A stretch of 64,000 nucleotides of DNA from Aphrophora alni (Eukaryota; Arthropoda; Insecta; Hemiptera; Aphrophoridae), in the NCBI GenBank assembly GCA_963513935.1, contig OY740776.1, positions 13,999,819 through 14,063,818 on the forward strand, given 5' to 3'. The translations under genes were made by a program, and so were the position numbers. The notes under the pieces were generated by a model. The model had not been told where the DNA came from. It made no database searches and saw only the letters and a list, made by a program, of their open reading frames with translations. Each line of letters opens with the position of its first letter. Position 1 is the first letter of the stretch. Shown here piece by piece: positions 12,356-23,611 of the stretch.

Positions 12356-13262
12356 GGGGTGTTTCAAAATGAATATCGGGGTTTTAAGGCTGTGTAGTAT
12401 TTATTACATTTAACTTGCTACATAATACATCAAATGAAAAAGCAACTCAAACAGTTTTGTTGGTACACCTGCTGTCATGCGCATGCACGGTTTACTCTGT
12501 CTTACATTAGAAATTGCTAGTAGCAAAAATGGCGACTAGTGAGCAGAAAGTTTTGTGTTTCACAGTTTGGAAGGACTGAATCTGTAGTTACAGTGCAACG
12601 TGCATTCAGTATTAAGTTCAAATGTACTCCTCCAAGTAATAATAACATCTGTAGATGGTATCATCAGTTTGAGGACACCGGCTGTCATTGCAAAAGGAGG
12701 ATTACGGGATGACCAAGAGTGACTGAAGAACGTGTTGAACGAGTGAGAGAGTCTTTCACGCGTAACCCCAAGAAATCAGTTCAGATAGCTAGTCGGGAAT
12801 TAGCAATTCCAGTGACGTCTGTGTGGAGAGTTTTAAGGAGACACTTACAACTACGTCTTTACAGTTTGCAGTTGTTACAAGCTTAAAGTCTACAGACTAC
12901 GGTTTACATAACAACTTTGCAAACGATACGTTACTGCATAACAATGAATATTTTCTGGATCATGTTGTCTTCAGTGACGAATCAACATTTCACCTAAGTG
13001 TACATACAAGATCATGTGTATGTGCCTCTCCGCTACCAGCTGACCTACCCGACTAAAAAAACAGGATAAAAGCAGTTGTTGCAACGATTACTCAAGAAAC
13101 ACTGATCAAGGTTTGGGACGAACTCAGCTATCGACTCGATGTGTGCCGTTTGATGAATGATGCTCACATTGAATACTTGTAGGAAAAACTGTTTGAATTG
13201 CTCTTTCATTTGATGTATAATTTGTGATTGTAAGTTAAATGTAATAAATACTACACAACCTG
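12356..13262 (+). mobile_element. Tc1/mariner-like element, internally deleted
   Basis: The left end is GGGGTGTTTCAAAATGAATA. The inner part of the terminal repeat (GTAATAAATACTACACA) recurs inverted at about 13240. Translation on the plus strand gives a helix-turn-helix region (QRAFSIKFKCTPPSNNNICR, WYHQFEDTGC, about 12590-12690), a linker (TEERVERVRESFTRNPKKSV) and the first catalytic Asp motif VFSDESTFHL near 12970. It then jumps at about 13005 to a C-terminal tail (PLPADLPD, IKAVVATITQETLIKVWDEL, SYRLDVCR). The second and third catalytic acids are deleted and several stops are present, so it is dead. Right terminus truncated. Confidence 0.85.
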
Positions 13263-13264
13263 AT

Positions 13265-15885
13265 ACCAGATACATGCAGAAGACATAACCTTAATTTTTT
13301 AATACCAAAGTACTCTCACCTCCAAATAGAAAAAAAAATTTATATAATTTAAAATGTCCATAAGATTTTATTTAAGTAATACATTGCCTTCTCCAGACCA
13401 AAAGCGTGATTTATCTCCTTTACTCGAAAAATTGTACCTTACTTCAATTAACTTTATAAATCATTTGTACAAAAAATCCATAAATTTCACCTCAACCATG
13501 TTAAAAAATTTATAACAGATTATTGTTAAATTGTTAAATAGAGCATACAGTGTGTTAATCCCGTGTTATATATACATTGATTGTTAATATTCAGTTTAGT
13601 ATAGAATAAAAGAATTTTAGTTACGTTATATTCTGTTAAACTGTTGTAATAAATTTTACCTTAAACTAATTTATTGAAAATATTTTACTGAAGCTGATTT
13701 TTTAAATTTAAAATTCAATAGCTTACTGTTTTAAAAATCTCTCACCAGTCTAAGAAAGCTAAATCTATCATATTAAACAATTAATTTCTGACGTTCAAGT
13801 TTTGGAATTCGATAAATATCTGACTCTGTTAGTTTTGATTAAACAAAATACAAATTTAGTACATCAGTTATTTCTGAGGGAAATTAACCATATTTATTTT
13901 GGAAGAGTGAATTTTTCTAGATAATCCAGTTTTAACATTATAGTTTTAGAATAATAAATTCTTGCAACAATTGTTTTTAAACAAAAAATTCACCCTTTTG
14001 TATGGTTTAAAAAAAAAAGTTTAGTTAAAAAAAAAGACAACCAAAAATTATAAAAGGTATATATATTAGAATTATTTTTTTAAATCTTATGATTAATGAA
14101 TGACTGGGTTAAGATTGTGAATTTTTTTTTAATTTCGATGCTTTATTATATTTGTTAGAAGCTAAGTTTTTTTATTTCCTGGATTTAGAGGATGGCTTTC
14201 CACATTTGTAATTAGCTTCTTTGTCCTAAATGTCAAGAAAATGTGTATTTTGTATTATAATATAATTCTGAAGCCATTTTAAGTTATTTATAACTGATAA
14301 AATCGCTATGAAGGAAGGTAACTTTTTCAATAACTGATTTTGGGGAATGGATGGGAGCCAGTTAGGAGTCACTTTTTTTCTGTTTTCTGTATGTAATTTA
14401 AGAAGCTAGGACACCAAACAAGTCCTTTTCTCCTGTATTGTTTATCAAAGGATAGTATTGGTTTTGGATCCCTGTCCTTGAAAATGGACAGAAGTTGAAC
14501 ATTACAAATGTATAAAACTATACAGTTAATTTGGAGAACAAAATTACAAAAAAAAATAATAATGTAACAAATAATACATAACAAATGAACAATAACAGGG
14601 ACAGGTACCATTAGCCTCTGCTACCAGATGTTTTCTTCAAAAAGTTTATGGATGTGGTTTAATTATAATTGGCCGATCTGCCTGAACTGAAGTAGAGACG
14701 GGGGGGGATTGCCAGTTTGGTTTTATAATTTTTATTTTATTTTAATATTAGTTTACAACTTGGTTACCGAAATGTACAGCAGGGAACTGTTATAACATAG
14801 GCTAATAAAAAGTGTTGTGTTATTGTACCTAACTTGAGGTAGGGGACTTAGTGTTTACAATTGAAAATGTTATGCTGCTCGTAAATATCGTAACTGGTAA
14901 AACCGTCATCGATAGCACTCGTTAAAAGTGTAGAATTTAAAAACTATTGTCTGTGTGTTTCATTTAACATAGAACTCTACCAAAAACTTTCAGTCGATAG
15001 TATAAGTCATATTTTATTTAAAACTAAGATGTTGTACATCCAGTCAGAATACAGAAATTTAAACCCAAATAACTTCACAAAATGATAGATTTAGCTCATC
15101 TTTATTTAGTTTCAACTTAAGAAAACATTATTTATATGTTAAAAACTTTTCCACTCATATTCAGCTGATCGTTAAATTGAGGTAACTTCCCTGAAAGTTA
15201 TTAAAAACAAATTTTATTTAAATAACTAGATTAGATATTCATATTAACATAATTCAAGAATAGCCTAGACATATGAATAAAGATGTTTGAAACTCATAAA
15301 AATCGTATTTGAAGTTCAAAACATTTAAACTTGTTTTATCAAATGTTCTTCATTATTTTAAAAAAATAACAAATTGGTTGAACTTTTGTCGTGACTTCGG
15401 ACAAAATGAAGGAACAATTAAGGATCAAGGTCGAAATAATCAAAATAAAAACTTTACAACTAAGCAACCCCTACATGAAACTTAAAACAAATCATTCTTT
15501 ATAGCTAAAAAAAAGCTATTGAAAATCAAAAATACTTTCTACATTAACCATACACCTAAAAAGCTTTAAATTTATATAAAACCAAATTTTTAAAACGTAA
15601 AAAATAACTACATAACAAATCACTAATATACTGATAGTATTACTGTATTTTACAAAAATAAGAATTTAACTGCAGAATTTAAAACAATAAATATATCTGG
15701 TTCTTACGATATCAATATTTTCTCAGTGATACAGACAAATAAATTGGAACATTAACAACTGTTGCAAATAGCGATGAAAACCATGAACTATAAATAGCAT
15801 TTAGTATAAATAAATAAAGTGCTTTGATACAAATGTAATTCATACTTTTCAAGCTTAACTTACATTAATTCGAATGATACACAAG
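13265..15885. other. AT-rich non-coding DNA
   Basis: About 2.6 kb with no supported gene or bounded element. A short poly-G run at 14700 and scattered A/T runs are the only landmarks. The open frame at 14369-14611 has low-complexity hydrophobic residues and no motif. Confidence 0.55.
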
Positions 15886-15889
15886 GTAA

Positions 15890-16675
15890 TTACCATGGTG
15901 GGGAATATAGACGCCTTCCAGAGATAACATGAAGAAAGTTCGCTACAAGGATATGAGTGTGTGGCCCAGCCAAGGAGCCCACCAAATAAAAACCATAATA
16001 AGTATAAATTTGGATGTAATGGGAAGGGATTCTAAATAATAAAATATGAATTGCCACTTGCGATTTTGTTGAGCAGTGCAAGATTACGTAGAAGGGGGGG
16101 GAGAGACGAGGGAGTAGAGGGCTTGAACCAGCGAGCCAAGTCTGAGTCTGTTCCGAGAGCCGCGAGAAGGAAGACCGCTACGGGACGAGGTCAGTCCATT
16201 TTCGGCCACGTGCTAGCTAAATTAAACGGTATGTTTATCTAGCCGTTATGTCTTTTTTATAAATTATAATATTTCAGTAATCTTCTAATTCAGCGCTAAA
16301 ATAAAAGATAATATTTAATTTAACTTGCGTTGCGTGCGTTCATTAGCGTCCTAACCCGACTCCTTGGCCCATCCTGACAAGATTCGGCTAAAGTGTACGC
16401 GGTCTCCAGCCAGCCGGAGCTTCATGCTGGTCAAAAGTGGAGACGGTCACAAGTGCAGTGGACGCTTTAGTTTACCCATTTTTTAAAAGCACTTTTTTAT
16501 TACTAAATGGGATCGTAGGTTCTTCGTCTTTTTTTTCAATATTTTTTTAATTATTAAAACGACGACAGAAACCTTTTCAAACTAGTAACAAACCCGAATG
16601 ATCTGGAAATATATTTAAAAAACACAACAGGCAAACCCAAACTTTCATCTCCTGCTCCAATATAAGACAATTATC
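15890..16675. other. GC-richer patch of unknown nature
   Basis: 16080-16230 and 16330-16470 are clearly GC-richer than the surroundings and contain several CpGs. A GT dinucleotide in donor-like context (ACGGTATGTTT, about 16228) ends the first patch on the plus strand. This could be a 5' UTR exon, or 5' sequence of the adjacent Penelope-like element. The plus-strand frame at 16051-16242 begins at a non-ATG codon and has no recognisable domain. Just before the PLE fragment, CGGAGACAATT (about 16676) is repeated inverted at 16696. Confidence 0.3.
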
Positions 16676-16689
16676 GGAGACAATTTCGT

Positions 16690-16983
16690 TTTTTAAATTG
16701 TCTCCGATATAAAGAACATCTTCCAAGTAACAGAGTGACGTATGCAAAATCTAACTACGCACGCCACATTATAGAAGAAAACCACTCGTATTCTAATTTT
16801 GAAAGCAACTTCCATCCAATTCACATATGCAAGAAGAGCAAACAAATGGACGCGCTAGAGGAATATGAAATATATAAAGCGCAGTTAAAAAGTCCAGAAC
16901 ATATGTTGAATGACCAATTGAATTTTAAGTCCAACTTGATGTACGACTTTGCTAGAGGAATAGATAAGAAACACAAACAATAA
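16690..16983 (+). pseudogene. Penelope-like element, GIY-YIG endonuclease C-terminus
   Basis: The frame is open upstream of the first GTG and reads LRYKEHLPSNRVTYAKSNYA, then RHIIEENHSYSNF; near the C-terminus comes ALEEYEIYKAQ and, after a few residues, MLNDQLNF. The order RYKEH, S-x-YA-x-H-I, then a Glu-rich helix and L-N-x-Q is the usual C-terminal half of the GIY-YIG endonuclease attached to Penelope reverse transcriptases. In a complete element the enzyme nicks the target DNA. The GIY and YIG motifs and all the reverse transcriptase are missing, so this is a 5'-truncated relic. It ends at a TAA (16981-16983), and the element's 3' region with a hammerhead core follows. Confidence 0.75.
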
Positions 16984-17139
16984 GCGGTACTGCAGGTTAG
17001 GGATCAGTGTATTAAACGTATTCGATGGTGTGCACACGCGTTGATATTTTCTGTGTTAATGTGCACGTGTATGTGTATATGTGTTGCGATATATGTGTTG
17101 TATAATAATTTATTTTAATGTTTTAACGACCTCAGCAGA

Positions 17140-17190
17140 GCGATTTTCTGAAGATGGAACGAGTTCCGAAACGCGTCATATGATTATAAA
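17140..17190 (+). ncRNA. Hammerhead ribozyme core in PLE 3' region
   Basis: CTGAAGA (17148-17154) fits the CUGANGA core. Next is a GGAA-CGAG-TTCC stem-loop (stem II, 17156-17167), then GAAAC (17168-17172), a two-base loop and GTC (17175-17177), the cleavage triplet. The one-base-pair stem III (C..G) is the minimal type reported in Penelope-like elements. Stem I pairing is weak by eye, so activity is uncertain. It lies about 160 bp after the GIY-YIG relic, where such motifs are expected. Confidence 0.6.
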
Positions 17191-17639
17191 GTAAGTAACT
17201 ACTTTATTATTAAAAAAGTCACATAGACGGACATTATTGTTCTTTTATTATATAAAAAAGAGTGACTTGGATACAAACACAATGAGTTTTAAAATAGCCT
17301 TTACTTTACAATTTCTGTACATATCTACAACCTACCAAAATGTTGCCTTTATGATAGATTCAAAAGAAACTGCATCTTCCAACAAAAAACTAAACAATGA
17401 AACTGTGAATGATGTACAAAAAATGATAACATGTCTGAAAAGATTAGTAAAACATTTTTCTTCTATTGAGTTCCTTTTCATGTTGGAATACTAGTAAATG
17501 ATATGGCAGACCATCTGTGAACTAACAAAAAACGCACACAACTCTAGAAAAAGAAGGCCACTGTGAATTTCTTGTCAATCAGAATAAAAAAATTAAAAAA
17601 CACAACCTTCGAATTCTATCAAAATGTGAAAATCATTTA

Positions 17640-17885
17640 GAAATCCGATGTTTAGAACTTGGGAGGAGAAGAGGTGTAAACCGAGAAGAGAAGCAGTAGC
17701 CACATTCCGTCTAAACACAACTACTTGACGGCATATTTACAAAGAATAAAACTCCTACTAGGATGAATGTAAATTGTGCCACCAGACAAACTCGGTGATG
17801 AATAAGGACCACTTGATAGTATGTATCAAAGAGCATTTATATTGGAACACCAAAAGACTGATGGACAGAGTTCCGAACCTGTCAT
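17640..17885 (+). pseudogene. LINE C-terminal relic (tentative)
   Basis: Frameshifted translation shows REAVATFRLNTT, then NCATRQT and MNKDHL, resembling the end of a non-LTR retrotransposon ORF where a conserved E-A-V-x-x-F-R-L segment precedes a Cys/His knuckle. Two or more frameshifts are required. The match is to a general pattern and not to a named family. Confidence 0.35.
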
Positions 17886-18077
17886 AGGAAACAAGAAAAC
17901 AATATTTTTATATATTTGTAAATCGATAGTTAGTTGCAAATTTTAAAATTCAGGACTGTTGTTATTTACCATTTTAATTTTTTTGTTATAGGTTATAGAT
18001 TCTAATTTGATAATTGTCACACAACTTAAGTTTATATTAGTTACCTTTATTAGTAGTCAGAGCAATTCTTTTATTTT

Positions 18078-18133
18078 GTAGAAACACTACAGCGCTGTTT
18101 CGCCGTTCACAGCCGGCTTCGTCAGGTGTAGGC
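18078..18133 (-). ncRNA. Hammerhead ribozyme, intact core
   Basis: Minus strand, 5' to 3': stem I strand ACAC, core CTGACGA (18125-18119), stem II GCCG-8-nt loop-CGGC (18117-18102), GAAAC (18101-18097), loop AGCGCT, cleavage triplet GTA (18090-18088) and closing stem I strand GTGT (18087-18084). All core positions expected of a hammerhead are present. Stem III has A-U plus C-G pairs with a short loop, as described for Penelope-like elements. Predicted self-cleavage is after 18088. Activity itself is not shown. Confidence 0.75.
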
Positions 18134-18388
18134 TTAACACTTAAATAAAACACATAACGACACTGAACACACACGATAACACGACACAAAAAACAATATA
18201 AAATCTATCTGAGGTTAACTCTTCGTCAAATGTCTCCGTTCAGAAACACAGAAACTATGCCGCGGCCATGCCAGTATAAAGTTTGTATGACATTTGACAA
18301 AGAGTTAACCTCAGATAGATTTTATATTGTTATTTGTGTCGTGTTATCGTATGTGTTCAGTGTCGTTATGTGTTTTATTTAAGTGTTA

Positions 18389-18443
18389 AGCCTACACCTG
18401 ACAAAGCCGGCTGTGAACGGCGAAACAGTGCTGTAGTGTTTCT
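18389..18443 (+). ncRNA. Hammerhead ribozyme, mutated core
   Basis: Mirror copy of the motif at 18078-18133. The core reads CTGACAA (18398-18404), so the invariant G of CUGANGA is A. GAAAC (18422-18426) and GTA (18433-18435) are kept. The G-to-A change at this position should strongly reduce cleavage. Confidence 0.65.
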
Positions 18444-18482
18444 ACAAAATAAAAGAATTGCTCTGACTACTAATAAAGGTAA

Positions 18483-18588
<106 letters not shown>

Positions 18589-18989
18589 CAATTCGTAAAA
18601 CGCTAATAGAATTTATAGTCTACATAAGATTATAAAGAATATAATATGAATTTAAGTTTATTGGCTTGATAGAATAAATCGACGGAGCATTCAACATCAT
18701 CGAGACCAAAGAAGTTTAAACAAGAACATTCCGTCAAAAAACTTAAAAGAGAAATTTTAAATTTCTGTATTATAAATTTCCACCAAAGCTGTATATGTAT
18801 TGGAAAACTGGAAAAACGTAAACAAGCCTTACAAAACAAAATACATGGAATGCTATCCAGTGAGATAATTTTGGAACAATAATATGCTCGTCCACACATT
18901 TCAAACCAAACAATTCAAATATTGCAATTTCACTGGAAAGTCTTCAACCTTGCACCTGACACAATGGCTCTTATTAAAGAGCTGAGCTT

Positions 18990-19225
18990 ATTATAGAAAG
19001 TACAGACTTGGCAATCCCGAGGGAGCCTAGTTGGATCTACACTTTTTTTCCATATGTTCTGATCCCTGTCTTTCATCTTTCCTATCAGGTTTATCTTGAC
19101 CAACTCTTGTTCTTTCCCGACCCTGATCCTAATACAATTTCTGAGAGCTGGGGGGGGGGATTTATGTTATTTTTCCTTCTTCTTATGAGACAATGGTGAC
19201 TGAGAGGTGTTTTGGATTTAAACAC
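18990..19225 (+). repeat. SINE-like family 1 copy
   Basis: Good copy with GACTTGGCAATCCCGAGGGA, TTGGATCTACAC, CTTTCCTATCAGG, TCTTGACCAACTCTTGTTC and a 3' GGTGACTGAGAGG block. A run of nine G (19151-19159) sits near the 3' third. The open frame at 19008-19199 lies entirely in this repeat. Confidence 0.75.
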
Positions 19226-19993
19226 TTGAGACAAAAACTGAAATGTTACAATGTTAACAGATGGTTAAAAACCTGAGAATTTGAAAACCAAATTGAAAAT
19301 CTAGTGAAACAGTGTAAAAAAATGTGTGGAAATTAATGGTGACTAAACGGAAAAATAATATACATTTTCATTTCATTTTGTAGTTTTAATAATTTTCTTT
19401 AAGCAGCTCTCGCTTAAAACATACTAAATTTTTGTCAGGTGAGCCAATTTATAAATAGAAAAATGGTCATATAAATGCTTGAATATCACCGTTGCCTTAT
19501 TTCAACCTAATCTATCTACAACATTTATCAAAACCTTATACAAGCTGCAATCTTTATTACCTAAGACAGATAAGGAAAAACAATTGTAAATAATTACGAA
19601 TGATATATTTAGACTTCCATCTAATATTTGCAACAGTTAAAATGTCCATATGTTATTTCCGTCTGTATCAATTATGAGACGGTAAATTAATATAAAGAGT
19701 GATCATTTTATCGCGGCCACTAAACTATTTATTGATACTTGGAAAAACTTTAAATAGGTGACCTATGTTACTTTTACGTGGAATTTAAAAGCCTGTTTCG
19801 CAAAATCATTTTTTCAATATAGCAGTTAACTTTGTAATTCCTTATTGAAACCACAATTTTATGGTGTTTCCAGATTTAACACTAAATTTTATGACTTTTT
19901 TTTATTGTTGGGTATTTTTTTATAAATCCTCGTTTAGGAGTTAAAGGCAGTTGAATTTTTGAAAATTTCAATTTTGGTCTTATTTTATAAGAT

Positions 19994-20225
19994 GATTTTC
20001 CATACTTCCCCCATTGTTGTATCAAGTTGAAAATTAAATTAGTACAAGACTAAAATTAAAATAAAATATTTGTGAAACAAATAAGTAACTGTTTATAATT
20101 AGCTTGTTTTTATCTGTTTCCGAAATTAGTTGTTTTTATTTTTATTCACCATTGGTGTTTACACTTCTTAGACTATGCCTAATTCAATTTTCAACTTCTT
20201 ACAACAACGGGAAGTATGGAAAATC
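19994..20225. mobile_element. Small fold-back element
   Basis: Left arm 19994-20042 (GATTTTCCATACTTCCC then AAGTTGAAAATT) pairs with right arm 20179-20225. The spacer is about 135 bp with no coding potential. Arms are roughly 85-90% complementary by eye. Confidence 0.65.
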
Positions 20226-20594
20226 ACCTTTAACTCCCAACCGAGTAGATTTACCAAGTTATCCCTTTAAATATTCAACATAGAAATTTCATTCACATGA
20301 AATTATTCTCTCAACCTTTTACGTTATAATTCTTCTTCTAATTTTAAAATATTTTAGTCTAAAATATTTGGCAGCATTTACAGGCAAATATAAAAATGAA
20401 CAGGTATAATATTTTTGAAAATATCCTCTGATTGAACAATTTGATATCATAAACAAACTACGACTAGAATTAAGACTTTTGTACTTAAATAATAAAAAAA
20501 ATAATTACATAAAACAACATAAATGCAAAGGATGCAACTTCCAAACTTTAAATGTATCTCGCCCATATCTTTACTGATATAATTATGTTTAAAC

Positions 20595-21530
20595 ACAGAG
20601 TGATTCCAAAATTGCACAGTAATACTTTGAAAACTGATTCTAGTGGATAACAAAAAAAACTTTCATGTAAATATACGTCCAAAAAGTTCTGTTTTCGAAT
20701 TATTGCTACCAAAATATTTCACCCTAATTTCTGTTCCAATAGTGAAATGAAGCCTTGCAATTCTGGAGATCTAAATTAAGGAAGAAATTGTATGGTTCTG
20801 TACGATTTATTATTTGAAAAATTGGATAAAATAGCTCCCAGTATATTCAGTGATTTCTGAGAAAATTGATTTATACAAAAAACAGGAGTCCATAAATAAA
20901 CTTTTTATGTTTGACAATAAAATACTTTTGTTAAATGGCTAATAAACGCATACAACCTTTGAAAAAACTTGTAGATCAAATGAAGTCAATAGAAAACAAA
21001 TACAAATTACAGAAATTCGACTTTTATTATAAACGAAACGGACCATAAAGTTGCAGAAAAATATAATTTCAAACAGAACAAAAATCATCTTCGTAATGCT
21101 ATTAAATATCTGTGACTTACATTTTTTCTCTTAACTTTACTTCAATTTACTCGGATTTAAATTCTGTGCAAGTTTTGTTCACAAATTTTATATGGTTATT
21201 ACCAATCAACAAAGTTAATTTACGACAAACCTAAAAAAAGTCTGTTTTTTTTACTTCAATTTGTTGTATTTTCTCGCCAGTTTTCTCAGAAATTACTGGG
21301 GATAACGTTCTTGGACTTATATTTTATTCACTTTCTCAGATAAAACCACCAAATTTTGTTGTTTAATTCAGGTTCCGAGAACCTGTGGCTTTCATTTCGC
21401 TCTGGGAGCAAAAATCAGGGCTCATATTTCGCTAACTATAACTTGAAAAAAAGCGTTTTCAAGCATATAATTATGTGAACTTTTTTACACCTAGAATCAG
21501 TTCCTATTATAGAATTTTGAATCACCCTGT
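20595..21530. mobile_element. MITE-like element with ACAGGGTGATTC ends
   Basis: The left end ACAGAGTGATTCC and the complement of the right end, ACAGGGTGATTC, match, and further in both have ACTGATTCTAG. These look like Tc1/mariner-type terminal repeats. A second inner inverted pair (TTTCTGAGAAAA near 20862 and TTTTCTCAGAAA near 21282) is present. No transposase is recognisable. Confidence 0.6.
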
Positions 21531-21693
21531 ATCCTTTCACATTGCTTACAGTGGCAAATCATACAAAAACTAAAAAAAACCACAAAATATATAGATGACA
21601 ACAAAATAACAAATACCAAATTCTAAAGCAATATTCAACATATACATCCATCACCTGGTAACACATTGGTCAGTCGGTCACAAGTTCACTTAC

Positions 21694-21821
21694 TTTTCTT
21701 CCCATCCGTTATAACCTGTTGACAGTCGTCGTAGTACGTAGACAAAGGGCATTTCCATAATGCTCCAGACCTATTGGTACCTGGTTGTAGGTTCTGTCCT
21801 AACGGAGCACCGACAAGTAAC
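21694..21821 (-). CDS. Integrin alpha subunit, exon 2
   Basis: Integrin alpha chains pair with a beta chain at the cell surface and bind extracellular matrix. This 128-nt exon encodes LLVGAPLGQNLQPGTNRSGA followed by LWKCPLSTYYDDC and QQVITDGKK. The L-L-V-G-A-P motif with nearby N-R-S-G-A-L and two Cys is the first beta-propeller (FG-GAP) blade of the family. The acceptor is ATATTTCAG (exon starts at 21821) and the donor is GTAAGT (21693-21688). The first base, G, completes the Trp codon begun in exon 1 (58940), so the two exons join in frame. The exon ends in phase 1. The closest type is probably the laminin-binding alpha-PS1-like group, but the fragment is too short to be sure. Exon 3 was not found in 1-21690. 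Confidence 0.93.
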
Positions 21822-22056
21822 CTGAAATATAAAAATGGTGTTAACGTTTTGTTTAAAATATTTGGTGTGATCAAGGATACAACATGTAAATGGTAAGTGA
21901 AAAACATATTTATGTTAATTGTGTATTTTTATATTTGTTTCACCCTATTATGGACTACGTTGACATAACCTCAATTATTTTACGCCAGAACTCCTTCATC
22001 CTATGACTTCGTATATGCCTTTCCTCTTCCGATATGATTGTCTTTTTTTCTTTCGG

Positions 22057-22734
22057 GGTAATTATATAGCAGAGCTGCCTCACTTCAAAATCAATTTTTA
22101 TGGGTTTTATTCGTCAAATAAATGTTGGAAAAATATTTTACTATCGAAAAAAAGTGTCGGAAAGATGATTACATAATACAATAATACAATTACACAAGTA
22201 GTTTTTTCGTGAAAAAATTAACTCTGTGTTATCTTTCATACTCATGACATTCACTTCAATAAACGTACGGAAGGTTTAGCCAGGTGGTTATATATATATA
22301 TAGCAACCTGGCCAAACCTTTCATGACATATAATAATACAGCCCTACATATGCGTACACTGAAGCACATACGCAGACAATTGAACGTCAATGGAGGGAGG
22401 TGCGAGGAAATGTGCCGCGATATGGAAATTCAAAACAACATTTCCATGGCCATATAGCCTAATTTATGTTTAAGAGAAAGTACAATGAGTATAATACTCG
22501 TTTTCATCATTTATGGCGAATTACGAGTGAAATACATTTAAATTCAATAAATTCCTCTTTTACTGAATTTGCAGCAGAATTTGACTCTGATTAAGATTTT
22601 CTTGTGTAATTATATTATGTAATCATCTTTCCGACACTTTTTTTCGATAATAAAATATTTTTCCAACATTTATTTGACGAATAAAACCCATAAAAATTGA
22701 TTTTGAAGTGAGGCAGCTCTGCTATATAATTATC
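22057..22734 (+). mobile_element. Merlin-superfamily transposon, internally deleted
   Basis: Terminal inverted repeats of about 133 bp (22057-22190 and 22600-22734) begin G[G/A]TAATTATATAGCAG. The 8-bp direct repeat TCTTTCGG flanks the element (22049-22056 and 22735-22742), the size expected for Merlin. Between the arms the plus strand encodes EAHTQTIERQWREVRGNVPR, then YGNSKQHFHGHIA, one stop, and FMFKRKYNEYNTRFHHL. This is the C-terminal part of an ISXO2/IS1016-like transposase. The N-terminal half and the first catalytic residues are deleted, and a stop replaces one residue, so it is not autonomous. Confidence 0.88.
22255..22325. repeat. Nested hairpin with GGTTTGGCCAGG arms
   Basis: AAGGTTTAGCCAGGTGG (22271 onward) faces CCTGGCCAAACCTTT (22307 onward) across a TA-rich loop. 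Related words (CACCTGGCCAAACC near 31924 and GGTTTGGCCAGGTAGC near 50392) occur elsewhere, so this is a dispersed small element inserted in the Merlin copy. Confidence 0.55.
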
Positions 22735-22929
22735 TCTTTCGGTTTTCTTTCTCGTCAGATCCTTTACATATCTTACTTTTCCCCTGAACCACACTATATT
22801 GTCTGCTCTCTTTTTCCAGTTCTCACTTATTCTAGGCCTCACTGCAATTCTTTACTCGTGGTATTTGTATCTTGTTATCTTCTTGGTGGTTCAAGTACTA
22901 GACTGTTCGTCCATGTGTGTATTTATTTA

Positions 22930-23165
22930 TCTAATTATTTTATTTTAAATTTTCTAAAGGCAAAAAACCTCTTGGTCATCAACACCTTATAAAAAAAGAA
23001 GAAGAAAATGATAAAATGAAGATGCCTATTCCTTGTATGAGTTTGTCAAGAAAAACCTGATAGGAAAGGAAAAAGAGACAGACCTAACACAAGACTACAT
23101 GGAGGAAGATGTGGGTTCAGCTAGGTTATCTTGGGATTGCCCTGCCTTTACCCTCTATAGTGAGA
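22930..23165 (-). repeat. SINE-like family 1 copy
   Basis: Reverse-oriented copy. On the plus strand it reads GGCAAAAAACCTCTTGGTCA, AACCTGATAGG, CTAACACAAGACTACATGG, GATTGCCCTGCC and CTCTATAGTGAG. Both the 5' CTCACTATAG end and the 3' GATGACC block are recognisable. Confidence 0.75.
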
Positions 23166-23611
23166 CCCTGAGGGGTTTATCTTGAATGTATCTCTACATT
23201 TATAAAACACAATGCCTCTCTGTCTGCCTATCTGTAAGCACAACACCTCTGTCTTTTTATAAGTTTATAAGTAAAGAACCACTGACTGGATTTGAATCTG
23301 TTTTATTTTCCTGTGTAGGTATGTTATCTGGTCATGTTTTAGTTTTCGTTTGATTAGGTAGTTCTCAAGTTATAACAATCTTTGTCTGTATTGGTAACAT
23401 TAAAACCAAACATGGTAACAAAAAAAATTTCGGCTACAAAATATATATTTTTCAGTGACAAACATCGTATATGATTTGAATATTAATTGAAACTGAAAAC
23501 GTTACTCTCGACTCAAAAGTGTATGAACTTAGAGCCATAAGAGCTGCTTGACTGTTTGACATGATATAGATCTCTGCCCCTTTGCGACTTTTTTGATATT
23601 GTCCCTAACGC

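Noticed and set aside
22708..22992. 94-residue plus-strand open frame
   Set aside because: It starts inside the right end of the Merlin element and runs into a reverse SINE copy.
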